A stretch of DNA of 64,000 nt from Ktedonobacter robiniae. Lineage in GTDB: Bacteria; Chloroflexota; Ktedonobacteria; Ktedonobacterales; Ktedonobacteraceae. The notes under the pieces were generated by a model. That model was given only the letters and a program-made list of their open reading frames with translations. It did not search any database and had not been told where the DNA came from. Each line of letters begins with the position of its first letter. The stretch's first letter is position 1. This document shows positions 53,954 to 62,252 of this stretch, piece after piece. The position numbers and the translations under genes are program-made. The stretch is taken from assembly GCF_016587375.1 (NCBI RefSeq), contig NZ_BNJG01000002.1, forward strand, positions 930,001 to 994,000, written 5' to 3'.

Positions 53954-55252
53954 CTAGCGAATCCTGACAGAGGCCAGGATTTTCTCGCGAGCGGGTTTGT
54001 GAGGGAATGACAGCCTCACGGGATGGACTACCGGCAGATGAACCCTGCGCTCCCCATCCTCTACTCCCTCCGACCCGAAGGCATCAGGAGCTGCTTTTCT
54101 GATGATGTTATAGGACCCGTTGCAATCGGCGTGAATGAGTTGGCCATTGGATGCCCGATAGAGCCTCCGTGTGATCCGTTTGCCGCTGAAAACAGGCGCA
54201 TGCTCCTGGCTTTGCTGGTAGATCGGCAAAGGATCGCGATCCAGGAAACTGGCCTTGCTGGTGTAGCTTTCTTCGGTGAGGATCACCTGGATGCCTTTTT
54301 GCTCAGCTTTGTAGGTGAGCATCTGGATGAACTGGGTATGAGGCACCTGAACAAAGTTCTGATTTGTCCGTTTCCCCAGGTTGATCTCCTGTTTCCAGCC
54401 CACGTTGCGACCAATCACGAGCGTTCCGATCCCCTCAGCCACCAGCACATCAATCACAAAACGCGAGATGGTGTGCAGATCATGCTCAATCCGCCGATTG
54501 CGCCAGAGAGTCAAGCGCTCCATGCGCCGCGTGTTTCCAGGACGACCAAGAGCTTGTTGGAGTTCTGCTCGCCGCTTGTTGTAGAACTGATTCGTACTTT
54601 TCAGACCGCGCCCGTTAACGACGACCGGGACAAAACCCGGTTTATTTGAAGTTAGTGCGATCAGATTTTCCAGACCAGGATCGATGCCAGCGATGAGCGC
54701 GGGATCGACGGCGGAGCGGCTCGGCTCCTGTTCATAAATGATCTCAACGACGACAAAACCGTGTTTGGGAACCACACGGACCTGAGTGATCGCCTTGGGA
54801 TCTTGTTGGGTTTTGATCTGGATGCCCAGTCCCGAAGGCTGAATGAGGTGTCGTCCAAGGGTCCGTTTGCTGCGGCTTACGGCCTGCATCGTGTAGATGA
54901 GTACGTTGCGGCCTGTCGTTTTGTGCTTGTATTTGGGGAATTGGGGGCGTCGGCGAAATTTTGAGGGATCGCGCTTGTAGGCATCGAGCGCTTCAAAGAA
55001 GGATTTCCAGTTGCGTTCGAGCAGCAGCAATACCTGTTGGGCCACTTTCGCAGGCAGTGCTTTGTACGCTTCATGCGACTGCATCCGCCGATCCATTTCA
55101 TTGTAGTTGAGGTGTTTTCCCTCAAAGATGAAGGCCTGACGGATCTCATACAGCGCCGTATTGTAGAGATTTTTGGAAGCAAAACAGGCCGCGTCAAGCG
55201 TGGCATAGCGTGGATCACTCCGAAGAATGATGTGCTTTTCAACCAGGTGCAC
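53954..55252 (-). CDS. tnpB: TnpB RNA-guided nuclease-like protein of the IS607 element
   Basis: 432 residues. RuvC-like catalytic residues are visible: Asp in IAGIDPGLENL, Glu in ILTEESYTSKAS and Asp in HADCNGSYNI. The zinc-finger cysteines usual in TnpB are absent: the segment after EESYTSKAS runs FLDRDPLP...VFSGKRITRRLYR instead, a known zinc-less variety in IS607 elements. TnpB proteins cut DNA guided by omega RNA from their own 3' end and help keep the element. The start is GTG 55252, inside the end of tnpA, with GGAGG 6 bp upstream; the overlap implies translational coupling. Confidence 0.9.
   Translation of the reverse strand: MHLVEKHIILRSDPRYATLDAACFASKNLYNTALYEIRQAFIFEGKHLNYNEMDRRMQSHEAYKALPAKVAQQVLLLLERNWKSFFEALDAYKRDPSKFRRRPQFPKYKHKTTGRNVLIYTMQAVSRSKRTLGRHLIQPSGLGIQIKTQQDPKAITQVRVVPKHGFVVVEIIYEQEPSRSAVDPALIAGIDPGLENLIALTSNKPGFVPVVVNGRGLKSTNQFYNKRRAELQQALGRPGNTRRMERLTLWRNRRIEHDLHTISRFVIDVLVAEGIGTLVIGRNVGWKQEINLGKRTNQNFVQVPHTQFIQMLTYKAEQKGIQVILTEESYTSKASFLDRDPLPIYQQSQEHAPVFSGKRITRRLYRASNGQLIHADCNGSYNIIRKAAPDAFGSEGVEDGERRVHLPVVHPVRLSFPHKPAREKILASVRIR
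53960..53981 (-). other. Terminal hairpin of tnpB, probable omega-RNA part
   Basis: AATCCTG and CAGGATT form a perfect 7-bp stem within the last codons of tnpB. In TnpB elements the omega RNA covers the 3' end of the gene and the element end, with the guide just outside, here expected shortly below 53950. Confidence 0.5.
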
Positions 55253-55832
55253 GGTCGGCCTCCAATTCCTGCACAAGACGCTCTGTTTTGCGTTTGGCAC
55301 GCCGTTGCCCATAGAGCCGGGCGCAGAACGAGTACACGATGCTGGTGAGGTCTGAGAGCAGGTCTTCTGTGCCATTGTCGGCCTGATTGACGACCTCGAT
55401 CTCACGCCCATAGGTTTGAAGCAGGGTCTCGATGTAACGGAACCCGAAGCGGGTACCCCGGTCCTTGTGTTCAATGACGATACGGCCCACACTTGGATCG
55501 GCCAAGAGAGCCAGAAACTTCGGCCGATTGTCATTGACGCCAGAGCTAATTTCCTTGACAACTTTGCCCACTTGATAGCCACGGGCAGCGCAGTAGGCAA
55601 CCAACCGCTCAGCTTGACTGTCCAGGTTGGTCTTGTTTTCTGCGGAAGACACCCGCGTGTAGACCACGGTTTGAGGCTTCGATGAGGGGACTGACACCCT
55701 GATTGGCTCGTCGATGAGAATCGTGTGAGCCCCTACGCGCCGCCCCTGGATTTTCCCGTCCCGGAACCAACGCCAGGCTGTCTCATAGCGGACCCCTTGT
55801 TGTTTCGCGTAATCACTGAGTTTCATGCTCAA
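55239..55832 (-). CDS. tnpA: IS607-family serine recombinase
   Basis: 197 residues: an N-terminal MerR-like helix-turn-helix (KLSDYAKQQGVRYETAWRWF) precedes the resolvase domain, the order typical of IS607. The nucleophile Ser is in YTRVSSAENK, and LDSQAERLVAYC and EHKDRGTRFGFRYIE are family marks. It catalyses cut-and-paste movement without target duplication. Its last 14 bases overlap tnpB. Confidence 0.93.
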   Translation of the reverse strand: MSMKLSDYAKQQGVRYETAWRWFRDGKIQGRRVGAHTILIDEPIRVSVPSSKPQTVVYTRVSSAENKTNLDSQAERLVAYCAARGYQVGKVVKEISSGVNDNRPKFLALLADPSVGRIVIEHKDRGTRFGFRYIETLLQTYGREIEVVNQADNGTEDLLSDLTSIVYSFCARLYGQRRAKRKTERLVQELEADRAPG

Positions 55833-55909
55833 ATCATACTATGCTACTCAATGATTGTCAAGAATTCGCTATACTTTCAAAGATCGGTTTCAATACATCT
55901 AATCCTTTT

Positions 55910-57019
55910 CTACGAAAGAGATTGCTTCTCCACAACCTGGGCCAGTCCCGATGTTGCGCAGTCGTAGATGGCACGGATACAGGAAAAATTGAAGAGCGCT
56001 TGCTCATTTACTACTGCTGCTGATGGTTGATTGTGTATGCGTTGATAGAAATACACGAGCGGTTTCTCTCCGAAGCGCAGTGCCTCCGCTGCTGGTGGGG
56101 GAAAAGCGATGATTCGGCTCTCGCTTGCCCCGTCGCGGTCATAGGTGTGCGTCAGGGTGGCACGACCTCTGGACAACGGCCAGCTCCAGCGTAAGGAACC
56201 GTTGACGCCGGTAAATTCGATCATGGACTGCTCCTCGCTATGAGTGCCAGAGGCGCGTTCGTAATTCATGATCACGTTGCTGCCATCGACGAGCGTATAG
56301 CGGAGCGTAGCTCCGGCGTGCTGTTCGACGTCAACGATGGTTTGCGGAGGAAGGTGCAGGGCGGTGGCGGGATTGGCCAGCCAGGCGTTGAGCACCTCCA
56401 CGCGCCTGGGTTGTAAGAGGTCATTGAGCACGGTAAATTCGTAGGGAGCGCGATCCATTAAGGTTCCGCCGCCGCTTCTGGCCTGGTCGAGAAACCAGTT
56501 TGTCTGAGGCTGAAACTCGATCCCTGGCCGATTACGCTGCTCTAGATTGAGAAAGCGCACATGATAAAGCTGGCCCAGTGCTTGCTTCTGCAGGAGACGG
56601 CGTGCCTCCTCGGCTGGCGGCCAGTTAAGACACCTGACGCTACAGCAGCCAAGCAAACGGTGATAAGCGTGGGCTACCGCCAGCATATGCCGCGCCTGCT
56701 CCTGATTGAGCGCGAGGGGCTTCTCACACAGCACATGCCGGCCTGTAGCCAGCGCGGCACAGGTCAGTTCTTCGTGCGCGAATGGTGGAGCTGAGATGAT
56801 GACGATGTCATTCTCATCTGCTGCTTCAGCCAGCATGGTTTGCGCGTCCTCAAAGACCCGCGCCTGAGGATATTCCCTGACAAAAGCTGCCATTGCTTGA
56901 GGATTGGGGTCTGTGACCGCCAGCATAACCTGTTCCGGGTCAGGCAGGCGTTGGATAGCGGCGGCGTGGGAACGCGCAATGACTCCCGCCCCAACAAGAT
57001 AAATACGTTGCGTGCTCAT
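55910..57019 (-). CDS. Gfo/Idh/MocA-family NAD(P)-dependent oxidoreductase
   Basis: 369 residues with the N-terminal Rossmann fold (IYLVGAGVIARSHAAAIQ), the CEKPLAL motif carrying the catalytic Lys, and the C-terminal alpha/beta domain. Enzymes of this family oxidise or reduce sugars and inositols. The last gene of a minus-strand operon of four. Its substrate is probably a sugar, polyol or inositol-like compound, by context. Confidence 0.9.
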   Translation of the reverse strand: MSTQRIYLVGAGVIARSHAAAIQRLPDPEQVMLAVTDPNPQAMAAFVREYPQARVFEDAQTMLAEAADENDIVIISAPPFAHEELTCAALATGRHVLCEKPLALNQEQARHMLAVAHAYHRLLGCCSVRCLNWPPAEEARRLLQKQALGQLYHVRFLNLEQRNRPGIEFQPQTNWFLDQARSGGGTLMDRAPYEFTVLNDLLQPRRVEVLNAWLANPATALHLPPQTIVDVEQHAGATLRYTLVDGSNVIMNYERASGTHSEEQSMIEFTGVNGSLRWSWPLSRGRATLTHTYDRDGASESRIIAFPPPAAEALRFGEKPLVYFYQRIHNQPSAAVVNEQALFNFSCIRAIYDCATSGLAQVVEKQSLS

Positions 57020-57090
57020 TCTCTGCCTTGATTTCTTGAAAGCGACTACTGGTCTTTGATCTGATCCGCTTGATGATTGGCCTGCGCTTT

Positions 57091-58056
57091 TTATGCATGT
57101 GTAAATTGCTTGAGATAGGTCAGGCTTTCCATCAGCTGTTGCTCTTCATAGGCCACGATGACCTCGGCTGGCTCATGGCGTTCAAAAGGCGTTTGCCAGT
57201 TCTCGGATTGTCTTGCGTTCGTATAAACGAAGCGCAGCACACGCGCAAGCTGTGGCACTGAACGCTGTGGATACGCTGGCCAGTAATCGTCGGCTAGCAC
57301 TCGGATATGACGCGCCTCTAAGGCTCCCATTTCCAAGGACATGGTAATATCTGGGCAAAATTCTGCCACAATGGCAAAAAGTTGCGGGAAGTCGATGACT
57401 CCCTGACCTATGGGACTGCGTGCCAGGCGATAGCCTTCGTCTGTAGGAAAGATCCAGTAGTCTTTGAGATGGACGTTTTTGAGATGTGGTCCGATGCGCC
57501 TGACAAAGTCCAGGGGTTCTTCAGCCGTAGCCAGCGGATTACCAGTATCCAGCGTAATTCCAAAGCGGGATGAGTCGATAGCGTTGCATAGCCAGAGAAG
57601 CTCTTCCGAAGCCAGGTCTTGATGATTTTCGACGGCGAGATTCACTCCGACACGTTCGGCAACCTGTGTGGCCGCGCGCAATCCCTCCAGCACTTCTTCT
57701 AAAAACGCCTTCCAACGGTTTGCAATGAGCCTGCGATCCCCACCAATTTGCGCGCCTCCTACCACGGTACGCACTGTTTCCACACCCAGCCGCGCTCCCA
57801 GTTCAAGCGTTTCCGCCAGCTTTTCAGGGGCATATCCTCCTGTTGCCAGATTCAGGAAGAGCTGATGCTCCCGAGCGTACCGCGCCACAGCATCAATGTC
57901 CTCCCCCTCCAGAAGCACTGCCGGCAGCTCAGCTCCCATCAGTCCACAGATCCGCGCGCGCTCTAAAAGCTGGATCGGCTTGATCCGGGGGCGCCCGGAC
58001 TGGGGAGTCAGGCCCATGCTAAAAACGGTACCATATGCTGTAAGGCCAAACCGCAT
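57091..58056 (-). CDS. Sugar phosphate isomerase/epimerase (xylose isomerase-like TIM barrel)
   Basis: 321 residues of the AP_endonuc_2/IolE-IolH superfamily: TIM barrel with metal ligands suggested by Glu in AVENHQDL, Asp in ITLDTGNPL, His in VHLKDYW and Glu in MSLEMG. It lies 15 bp downstream of the SDR and before the last Gfo/Idh gene. The reaction is probably an isomerisation or dehydration of a keto-sugar or keto-inositol in the same pathway. Confidence 0.88.
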   Translation of the reverse strand: MRFGLTAYGTVFSMGLTPQSGRPRIKPIQLLERARICGLMGAELPAVLLEGEDIDAVARYAREHQLFLNLATGGYAPEKLAETLELGARLGVETVRTVVGGAQIGGDRRLIANRWKAFLEEVLEGLRAATQVAERVGVNLAVENHQDLASEELLWLCNAIDSSRFGITLDTGNPLATAEEPLDFVRRIGPHLKNVHLKDYWIFPTDEGYRLARSPIGQGVIDFPQLFAIVAEFCPDITMSLEMGALEARHIRVLADDYWPAYPQRSVPQLARVLRFVYTNARQSENWQTPFERHEPAEVIVAYEEQQLMESLTYLKQFTHA

Positions 58057-58071
58057 AGAATTTTTCCTTTC

Positions 58072-58839
58072 TTATTCGGCTGTCCATCCACCGTCAATGG
58101 TCAGGGCTGCGCCGGTCATGAAGCTAGAGGCGTCCGAAGCCAGGAAGACGATCGCCCCCGCCAGTTCCTCCGGTTTGCCCCAACGCCCCAGCGGAATGTG
58201 GTTGAGAAAGAACTGGTTGGCCTGCGGATCATTGATAACCGGCGCATTGAGTTCAGTCGCCATGGGACCAGGACAGAGGGCATTGACAGTAATTCCATGT
58301 CTGGCCCATTCCAGCGCCAGAACTTTGGTCAGTTGAAGTACACCACCTTTGCTGGAGGCGTAGGCGCTGCGCTCAGGCAGAGCGACCTGCGCAAGCATTG
58401 AGGCGAGATTGATGACTCTGCCCGCGCCCTGTCTCTTCATATGGGGAGCCACAGCACGCGCGCAGAGAAACGGTGCCTTGAGATTGGTCTGTTGCACCAG
58501 ATCCCAACTGGCTTCGTCAAAAGCCTCGGCTGGCTTACGAATATTGATTCCGGCGTTGTTGACCAGGATATCGATGCGTCCGAAGGCTGCGATAACGGCC
58601 TCAACCATTTGCTCAATCTGCCGGGCGTCGGTGACATCGACCGCCAGGCCAAGAACACGGCGTCCAGTCGCGGCAGCCAGAGCCTCCGCGCCACGCTGCG
58701 CTTTCTCTTGATCCCTGCTTGTGACTACGACATCAGCTCCAGCTTCCGCCAGAGCCCGAGCCATGACCAGGCCCAGTCCTCGCGTTCCCCCAGTGACCAG
58801 CGCGAGTCGGCCATCCAGCTTAAACATGTCAAGCGCCAT
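58072..58839 (-). CDS. SDR-family oxidoreductase (gluconate 5-dehydrogenase-like)
   Basis: 255 residues: TGGTRGLGLVMA cofactor motif, NNAGINIRKP, catalytic Ser in NLASMLA, YASSKGG, and C-terminal MTGAALTIDGGWTAE. The start ATG 58839 follows AAAGGAG by 8 bp. Second gene of the operon, 22 bp after the first Gfo/Idh gene. Resembles 2-deoxygluconate/gluconate dehydrogenases; the exact substrate is open. Confidence 0.92.
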   Translation of the reverse strand: MALDMFKLDGRLALVTGGTRGLGLVMARALAEAGADVVVTSRDQEKAQRGAEALAAATGRRVLGLAVDVTDARQIEQMVEAVIAAFGRIDILVNNAGINIRKPAEAFDEASWDLVQQTNLKAPFLCARAVAPHMKRQGAGRVINLASMLAQVALPERSAYASSKGGVLQLTKVLALEWARHGITVNALCPGPMATELNAPVINDPQANQFFLNHIPLGRWGKPEELAGAIVFLASDASSFMTGAALTIDGGWTAE

Positions 58840-58861
58840 ATACACTACTCCTTTGTGACAA

Positions 58862-60016
58862 CTACGGCCTGGCGGCGGCGATTGGCCGTGTGACGGGCGG
58901 CACATCTGGCACATCGACCCAGCGTCGCTCCCGCGCGGATTGCAAAACAGCGTCGATCACCGCCTGGCAGCGCATCCCATCATAAAAGGTTGGAATGTCA
59001 TTGCCTCCCGTAAGAATAGCCTGAATAAAAGCAAAATCCTGATCATAGCGGAAAGTCACGGTTGGTTCGCCGAGAGAGGGATTGCGTGGCGAATCGGGAT
59101 AGACCAGGAACTCACGTGGCACCTCCCGCACCTCCAGCGTGCCGTCAGGGTGACCGACGAGAACCTCATGAGGGCGATGCAGATGATAGATGAGTGTGCC
59201 TTCTGTTCCGTACACTTCAAACTCATCGAGGCCATATCCGCCCTTTCCGCGTCCTTTGGCGACCTTGCTCAGATCGAACGAGGCCATTGTGCCCTGCTCA
59301 ACACCCACACCAGCGGCAAACTCGGCCAGAAAAACAGAGGCATCCTCAACATCCGCGGGGAACGGTTCTCCGTCAGGAGTTGGGCGCACAGGCGCGAACG
59401 TACGTGTCAGGCCGACCACACGGGCGATCGGGCCAATCACGTCATGACAGAAATCGATGCGGTGCGCGCCCATATCTCCCACCTCACCAGAGCCTGCCAG
59501 GTGACGCTGCTGGCGCCAGCCAAGCGAGGTCTCTGGAAAATCCTGCAAACGTGCCACGCGCAACTGACGCGGCAGACCGACCAGTCCCTGGCCCACCAGG
59601 TGTTTGAGATAGCGCATAGCGGGCACAAAGCGATAGGTAAACGCGGTCATATGGCGCACCCCAGCGGCGACCGCTGCTTCATACATTTCTACTGTCTCAG
59701 CGTAGGTCATGCCAAGCTGTTTCTCAACCAGCACATGCTTCCCCGACGCGATAGCCGCGTGCGCAATCGGCGCGTGCAGCAGCGTGGGTGTCGCTATAAC
59801 CACCGCGTCCACAGCAGGATGCTGGAGTAAGCGCTCGTACTCCGTGAAGGTATTCGAAACATGATACTCCTGTGCAACCCGCTTGAGCCGCTCAGCATTA
59901 TCATCACACAGAGCGATGATTTCCGCCTGCTCGCAGCGCTTCAACCCAGGCAAGTGGACGCTGTTACTGATACCCCCCAGACCAATCACGCCTACTCCAA
60001 CCCGCGATTCTCGCAT
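58862..60016 (-). CDS. Gfo/Idh/MocA-family oxidoreductase, first gene of the operon
   Basis: 384 residues: GVGVIGLGGISNSVHLPGL Rossmann start, VLVEKQLGMTYAE at the catalytic EKP position with Gln in place of Pro, and MGAHRIDFCHDVIGP with the His/Asp pair. ATG 60016 follows GGAAGGAG. Transcribed leftwards from the palindromic region, divergent from the GntR gene. Confidence 0.9.
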   Translation of the reverse strand: MRESRVGVGVIGLGGISNSVHLPGLKRCEQAEIIALCDDNAERLKRVAQEYHVSNTFTEYERLLQHPAVDAVVIATPTLLHAPIAHAAIASGKHVLVEKQLGMTYAETVEMYEAAVAAGVRHMTAFTYRFVPAMRYLKHLVGQGLVGLPRQLRVARLQDFPETSLGWRQQRHLAGSGEVGDMGAHRIDFCHDVIGPIARVVGLTRTFAPVRPTPDGEPFPADVEDASVFLAEFAAGVGVEQGTMASFDLSKVAKGRGKGGYGLDEFEVYGTEGTLIYHLHRPHEVLVGHPDGTLEVREVPREFLVYPDSPRNPSLGEPTVTFRYDQDFAFIQAILTGGNDIPTFYDGMRCQAVIDAVLQSARERRWVDVPDVPPVTRPIAAARP

Positions 60017-60040
60017 GGCATTGCTCCTTCCCTGAAAACA

Positions 60041-60129
60041 GGTTGACAAACTGAGTGGTTATTGGCTACAGTAATTGGTAAAGTTATATTACCAATTACT
60101 GTAGCCAATAACCACTCAGTTTGTCAACC
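60041..60129. promoter_or_regulatory. 89-bp palindrome with perfect 41-bp arms between divergent genes
   Basis: Left arm 60041-60081 and right arm 60089-60129 are perfect complements around a 7-bp spacer AGTTATA. Each arm contains TTGACA, 18 bp, TACAGT, a promoter-like pair pointing inward, so each gene would have its own copy: the left one drives gntR, the right one the Gfo/Idh operon. The inner part TTGGTAA...TTACCAA resembles FadR/GntR-type operators. The RNA would fold into a long hairpin if transcribed through. Confidence 0.85.
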
Positions 60130-60161
60130 TCGAAAGACGATTGAGAAAGGAGGAGAAGCCG

Positions 60162-60902
60162 GTGTTTGAAATATCTCCCAAAAATGCCCTTTCCGAAGAC
60201 ATCGTGAACAAGTTGCTCGCTCTCCTCAAGGAAAAGAAACTCCAACCGGGCGATCGCCTACCCTCCGAGCGGGATCTGGCGGAACAACTCCAGGTGAGCC
60301 GTCCTTCGCTGCGGGAGGCCTTGCGAGCGCTCTCGATCATGCATGTTGTGGAAATACGGCAGGGTTCTGGCACATACATTTCTTCTCTCGAACCCCAACG
60401 CCTGGTCGAGCATCTTGATTTTGTCTTTGCTCTGGCTGATTCAACCTACCTCTCGCTTTTTGAGGCACGCAAGGTGGTGGAGGTCGGCATCTGTGGCCTG
60501 GCAGCGCAGCGCATCACCAATGAAGAGATCACTCGCCTGGAATGCTGCCTGGAAAAATCGCTGTTTGGATTGACCGATGCGGAACTGTATTTTCAGGCTG
60601 ATGTGGAGTTGCACGAGATCATTACCGAAGCAGCCGCAAGCCCTATTCTCAGCAGGATCATGGCCAGCATCCATCATCTGAGCCTCGCCAGTCGTAAACG
60701 CACCGCTGTGTTGCCGGGGATCGCTTACCAGGTTATTGAAGATCACCGTGCCATTATCCAGGCACTCAAGCAGCGTGATTCCGAGGCTGCGCGTCAGGCC
60801 ATGTATCAACACCTTACCCATATCGAGCAGCGACTGCTCGATGATCTCGCGGCCAGTGCCACCACGACCACGCCCCAGCCGACTACAACGGCTGAATCAT
60901 GA
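60162..60902 (+). CDS. GntR-family regulator, FadR subfamily
   Basis: 246 residues. The winged helix-turn-helix has LQPGDRLPSERDLAEQLQVS, then RPSLREALRALSIMHVVEIRQGSGTYI in pieces; the C-terminal helical FCD effector domain has Asp and His ligands (ADVELHEIITEAA, DHRAIIQALKQRD). GTG 60162 follows AAAGGAGGAG by 6 bp; the ATG at 60141 lies upstream of that site. It should bind the adjoining palindrome and respond to a carboxylate or sugar acid. Confidence 0.9.
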   Translation: MFEISPKNALSEDIVNKLLALLKEKKLQPGDRLPSERDLAEQLQVSRPSLREALRALSIMHVVEIRQGSGTYISSLEPQRLVEHLDFVFALADSTYLSLFEARKVVEVGICGLAAQRITNEEITRLECCLEKSLFGLTDAELYFQADVELHEIITEAAASPILSRIMASIHHLSLASRKRTAVLPGIAYQVIEDHRAIIQALKQRDSEAARQAMYQHLTHIEQRLLDDLAASATTTTPQPTTTAES

Positions 60903-60916
60903 GAGGAGACAATGGA

Positions 60917-61969
60917 ATGTTGACCGATTCAGAGATGAAAGCACTAGTCTGGCTGGGACCGGAGGATATGCAGCTTCGTACTGTCTCGCTCCCCGAACCT
61001 GCTCCCGGTGAAGTGCTGATTGAGACAAGCGCTATCGGCATCTGCGGCTCTGAATTAAGCGGATATCTCGGCCAGAACAGCCTGCGCCGTCCACCATTGA
61101 TTATGGGGCATGAAGCTTCTGGTCGTATCCTACAAGCAGGCGAGCAAACGACCTTCGCCGATGGCACCACAGGCCAGGTGGGGACGCGTGTGACCTTCAA
61201 TCCGCTGATCGTCTGTGGTGCCTGTGATCGGTGTCGTGCAGGTTACACCAACCTCTGTCGCCAACGCCAGCTCGTTGGCGCGCACCGCCCAGGCGCTTTT
61301 GCCTCCTACGTAGCCGTTCCTGCCACCCAATGTTGGCCCGTGCCAGAGAATCTCTCGGATACTGCTGCTTCTCTGGCAGAGCCGCTGGCCTGCGCTATCC
61401 GCGCCGTCACACTCGCTCATATCTCTCCGGGAGACAGCCTGCTCATCATCGGAGCCGGCCCCATCGGCCTCTTTTGCCTGGCCTATGCCCGTTCACTAGG
61501 TATTACAGAAATCCTTGTGAGCGATATGCTTCCCGCGCGCCTAAAGATTGCGCAGCAATGGGGAGCAAGCGCAACCCTGAACGCGCGCACAAGCGATGTC
61601 GTGCAAAGCGTCCAGCAGATCTATCGCGGCGGCGCAATGGCGGTGATTGACGCCGTCGGCGCAACCGCCACACGAGCGCAGGCCATTCAGGCCGTGGTCC
61701 CTGGTGGCCGCGTCGTTTTTATTGGCCTCCATGATGAGGAATCGCCGCTCGCCGCGAATTATCTTATTCGGCAAGAAGTGACCATTACCGGCAGTTTTGC
61801 CTATACCCACCATGATTTCGGCAGCGCCGTGACCATGTTGAAAGCAGGCAAGCTGCGGCCAGAGGCTGACTGGCTGGAAGAACGCCCGCTGGCTGAGGGA
61901 CCAGCTGCCTTTGCCGAACTGGTCAAGGGCACGGCCAGAGCAACAAAGATCATACTACGGATGGGGTAA
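60917..61969 (+). CDS. Zinc-dependent alcohol/polyol dehydrogenase
   Basis: MDR-family enzyme of about 350 residues, like sorbitol or L-threonine dehydrogenases. Catalytic zinc ligands are Cys in GICGSE, His-Glu in GHEASG and a later Glu; the structural zinc site is CGACDRCRAGYTNLC. The NAD site is IGAGPIGLF. The first ATG (60899) overlaps the gntR stop as ATGA, but ATG 60917 has AGGAG 8 bp upstream and is preferred. Co-transcribed with gntR, so it belongs to the sugar/polyol pathway of the divergent operon. Confidence 0.92.
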   Translation: MLTDSEMKALVWLGPEDMQLRTVSLPEPAPGEVLIETSAIGICGSELSGYLGQNSLRRPPLIMGHEASGRILQAGEQTTFADGTTGQVGTRVTFNPLIVCGACDRCRAGYTNLCRQRQLVGAHRPGAFASYVAVPATQCWPVPENLSDTAASLAEPLACAIRAVTLAHISPGDSLLIIGAGPIGLFCLAYARSLGITEILVSDMLPARLKIAQQWGASATLNARTSDVVQSVQQIYRGGAMAVIDAVGATATRAQAIQAVVPGGRVVFIGLHDEESPLAANYLIRQEVTITGSFAYTHHDFGSAVTMLKAGKLRPEADWLEERPLAEGPAAFAELVKGTARATKIILRMG

Positions 61970-62252
61970 GATTCTTCTCTAAGAACAAGAGAAGCGTCAT
62001 GCGCCGCAGGCGCCCCGTTCTGAATGAAAAAGGACTCGAAGGACTATACTGTGGAGGAAAGATGCCAAGAATGAAAACGATGTCCTTACTAAGGCCAGAG
62101 AGCTTGAAAGAGAAGCTGTCTTGGGCGTCTGGAAGAACCGCTCATTGTCGCTCCATTCCTGGAAGCACGTAGAGGAAACTCTCATTGTGGAAAGACGCCC
62201 TCTTGGTGATCTTTCAGTGCGTCTGTCTGATCAGTTTTCAGGAGGAACAGCA
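61970..62252 (+). ncRNA. IS110 left-end region, candidate bridge RNA
   Basis: About 280 bp between the dehydrogenase stop and the IS110 transposase start without a gene of its own. In IS110-type elements the non-coding end before the recombinase gene makes a bridge RNA pairing with target and donor DNA. A CTTCTCT/AGAGAAG hairpin at about 61974-61994 is the dehydrogenase terminator or the element edge. Loops of a bridge RNA could not be assigned by eye. Confidence 0.35.

Larger units (their letters stand above)
53954..55832 (-). mobile_element. IS607-type element (tnpA-tnpB)
   Basis: Serine recombinase tnpA followed by overlapping tnpB on the minus strand. The ends are not resolved: IS607 elements have no clear inverted repeats. 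The minimum extent given is the coding part; a hairpin at 53960-53981 marks the tnpB 3' end. Confidence 0.85.

Noticed and set aside
58940..59830. 296-codon plus-strand open frame opposite the Gfo/Idh gene
   Set aside because: The minus strand codes for a recognisable oxidoreductase throughout; the opposite frame is open by codon bias only.
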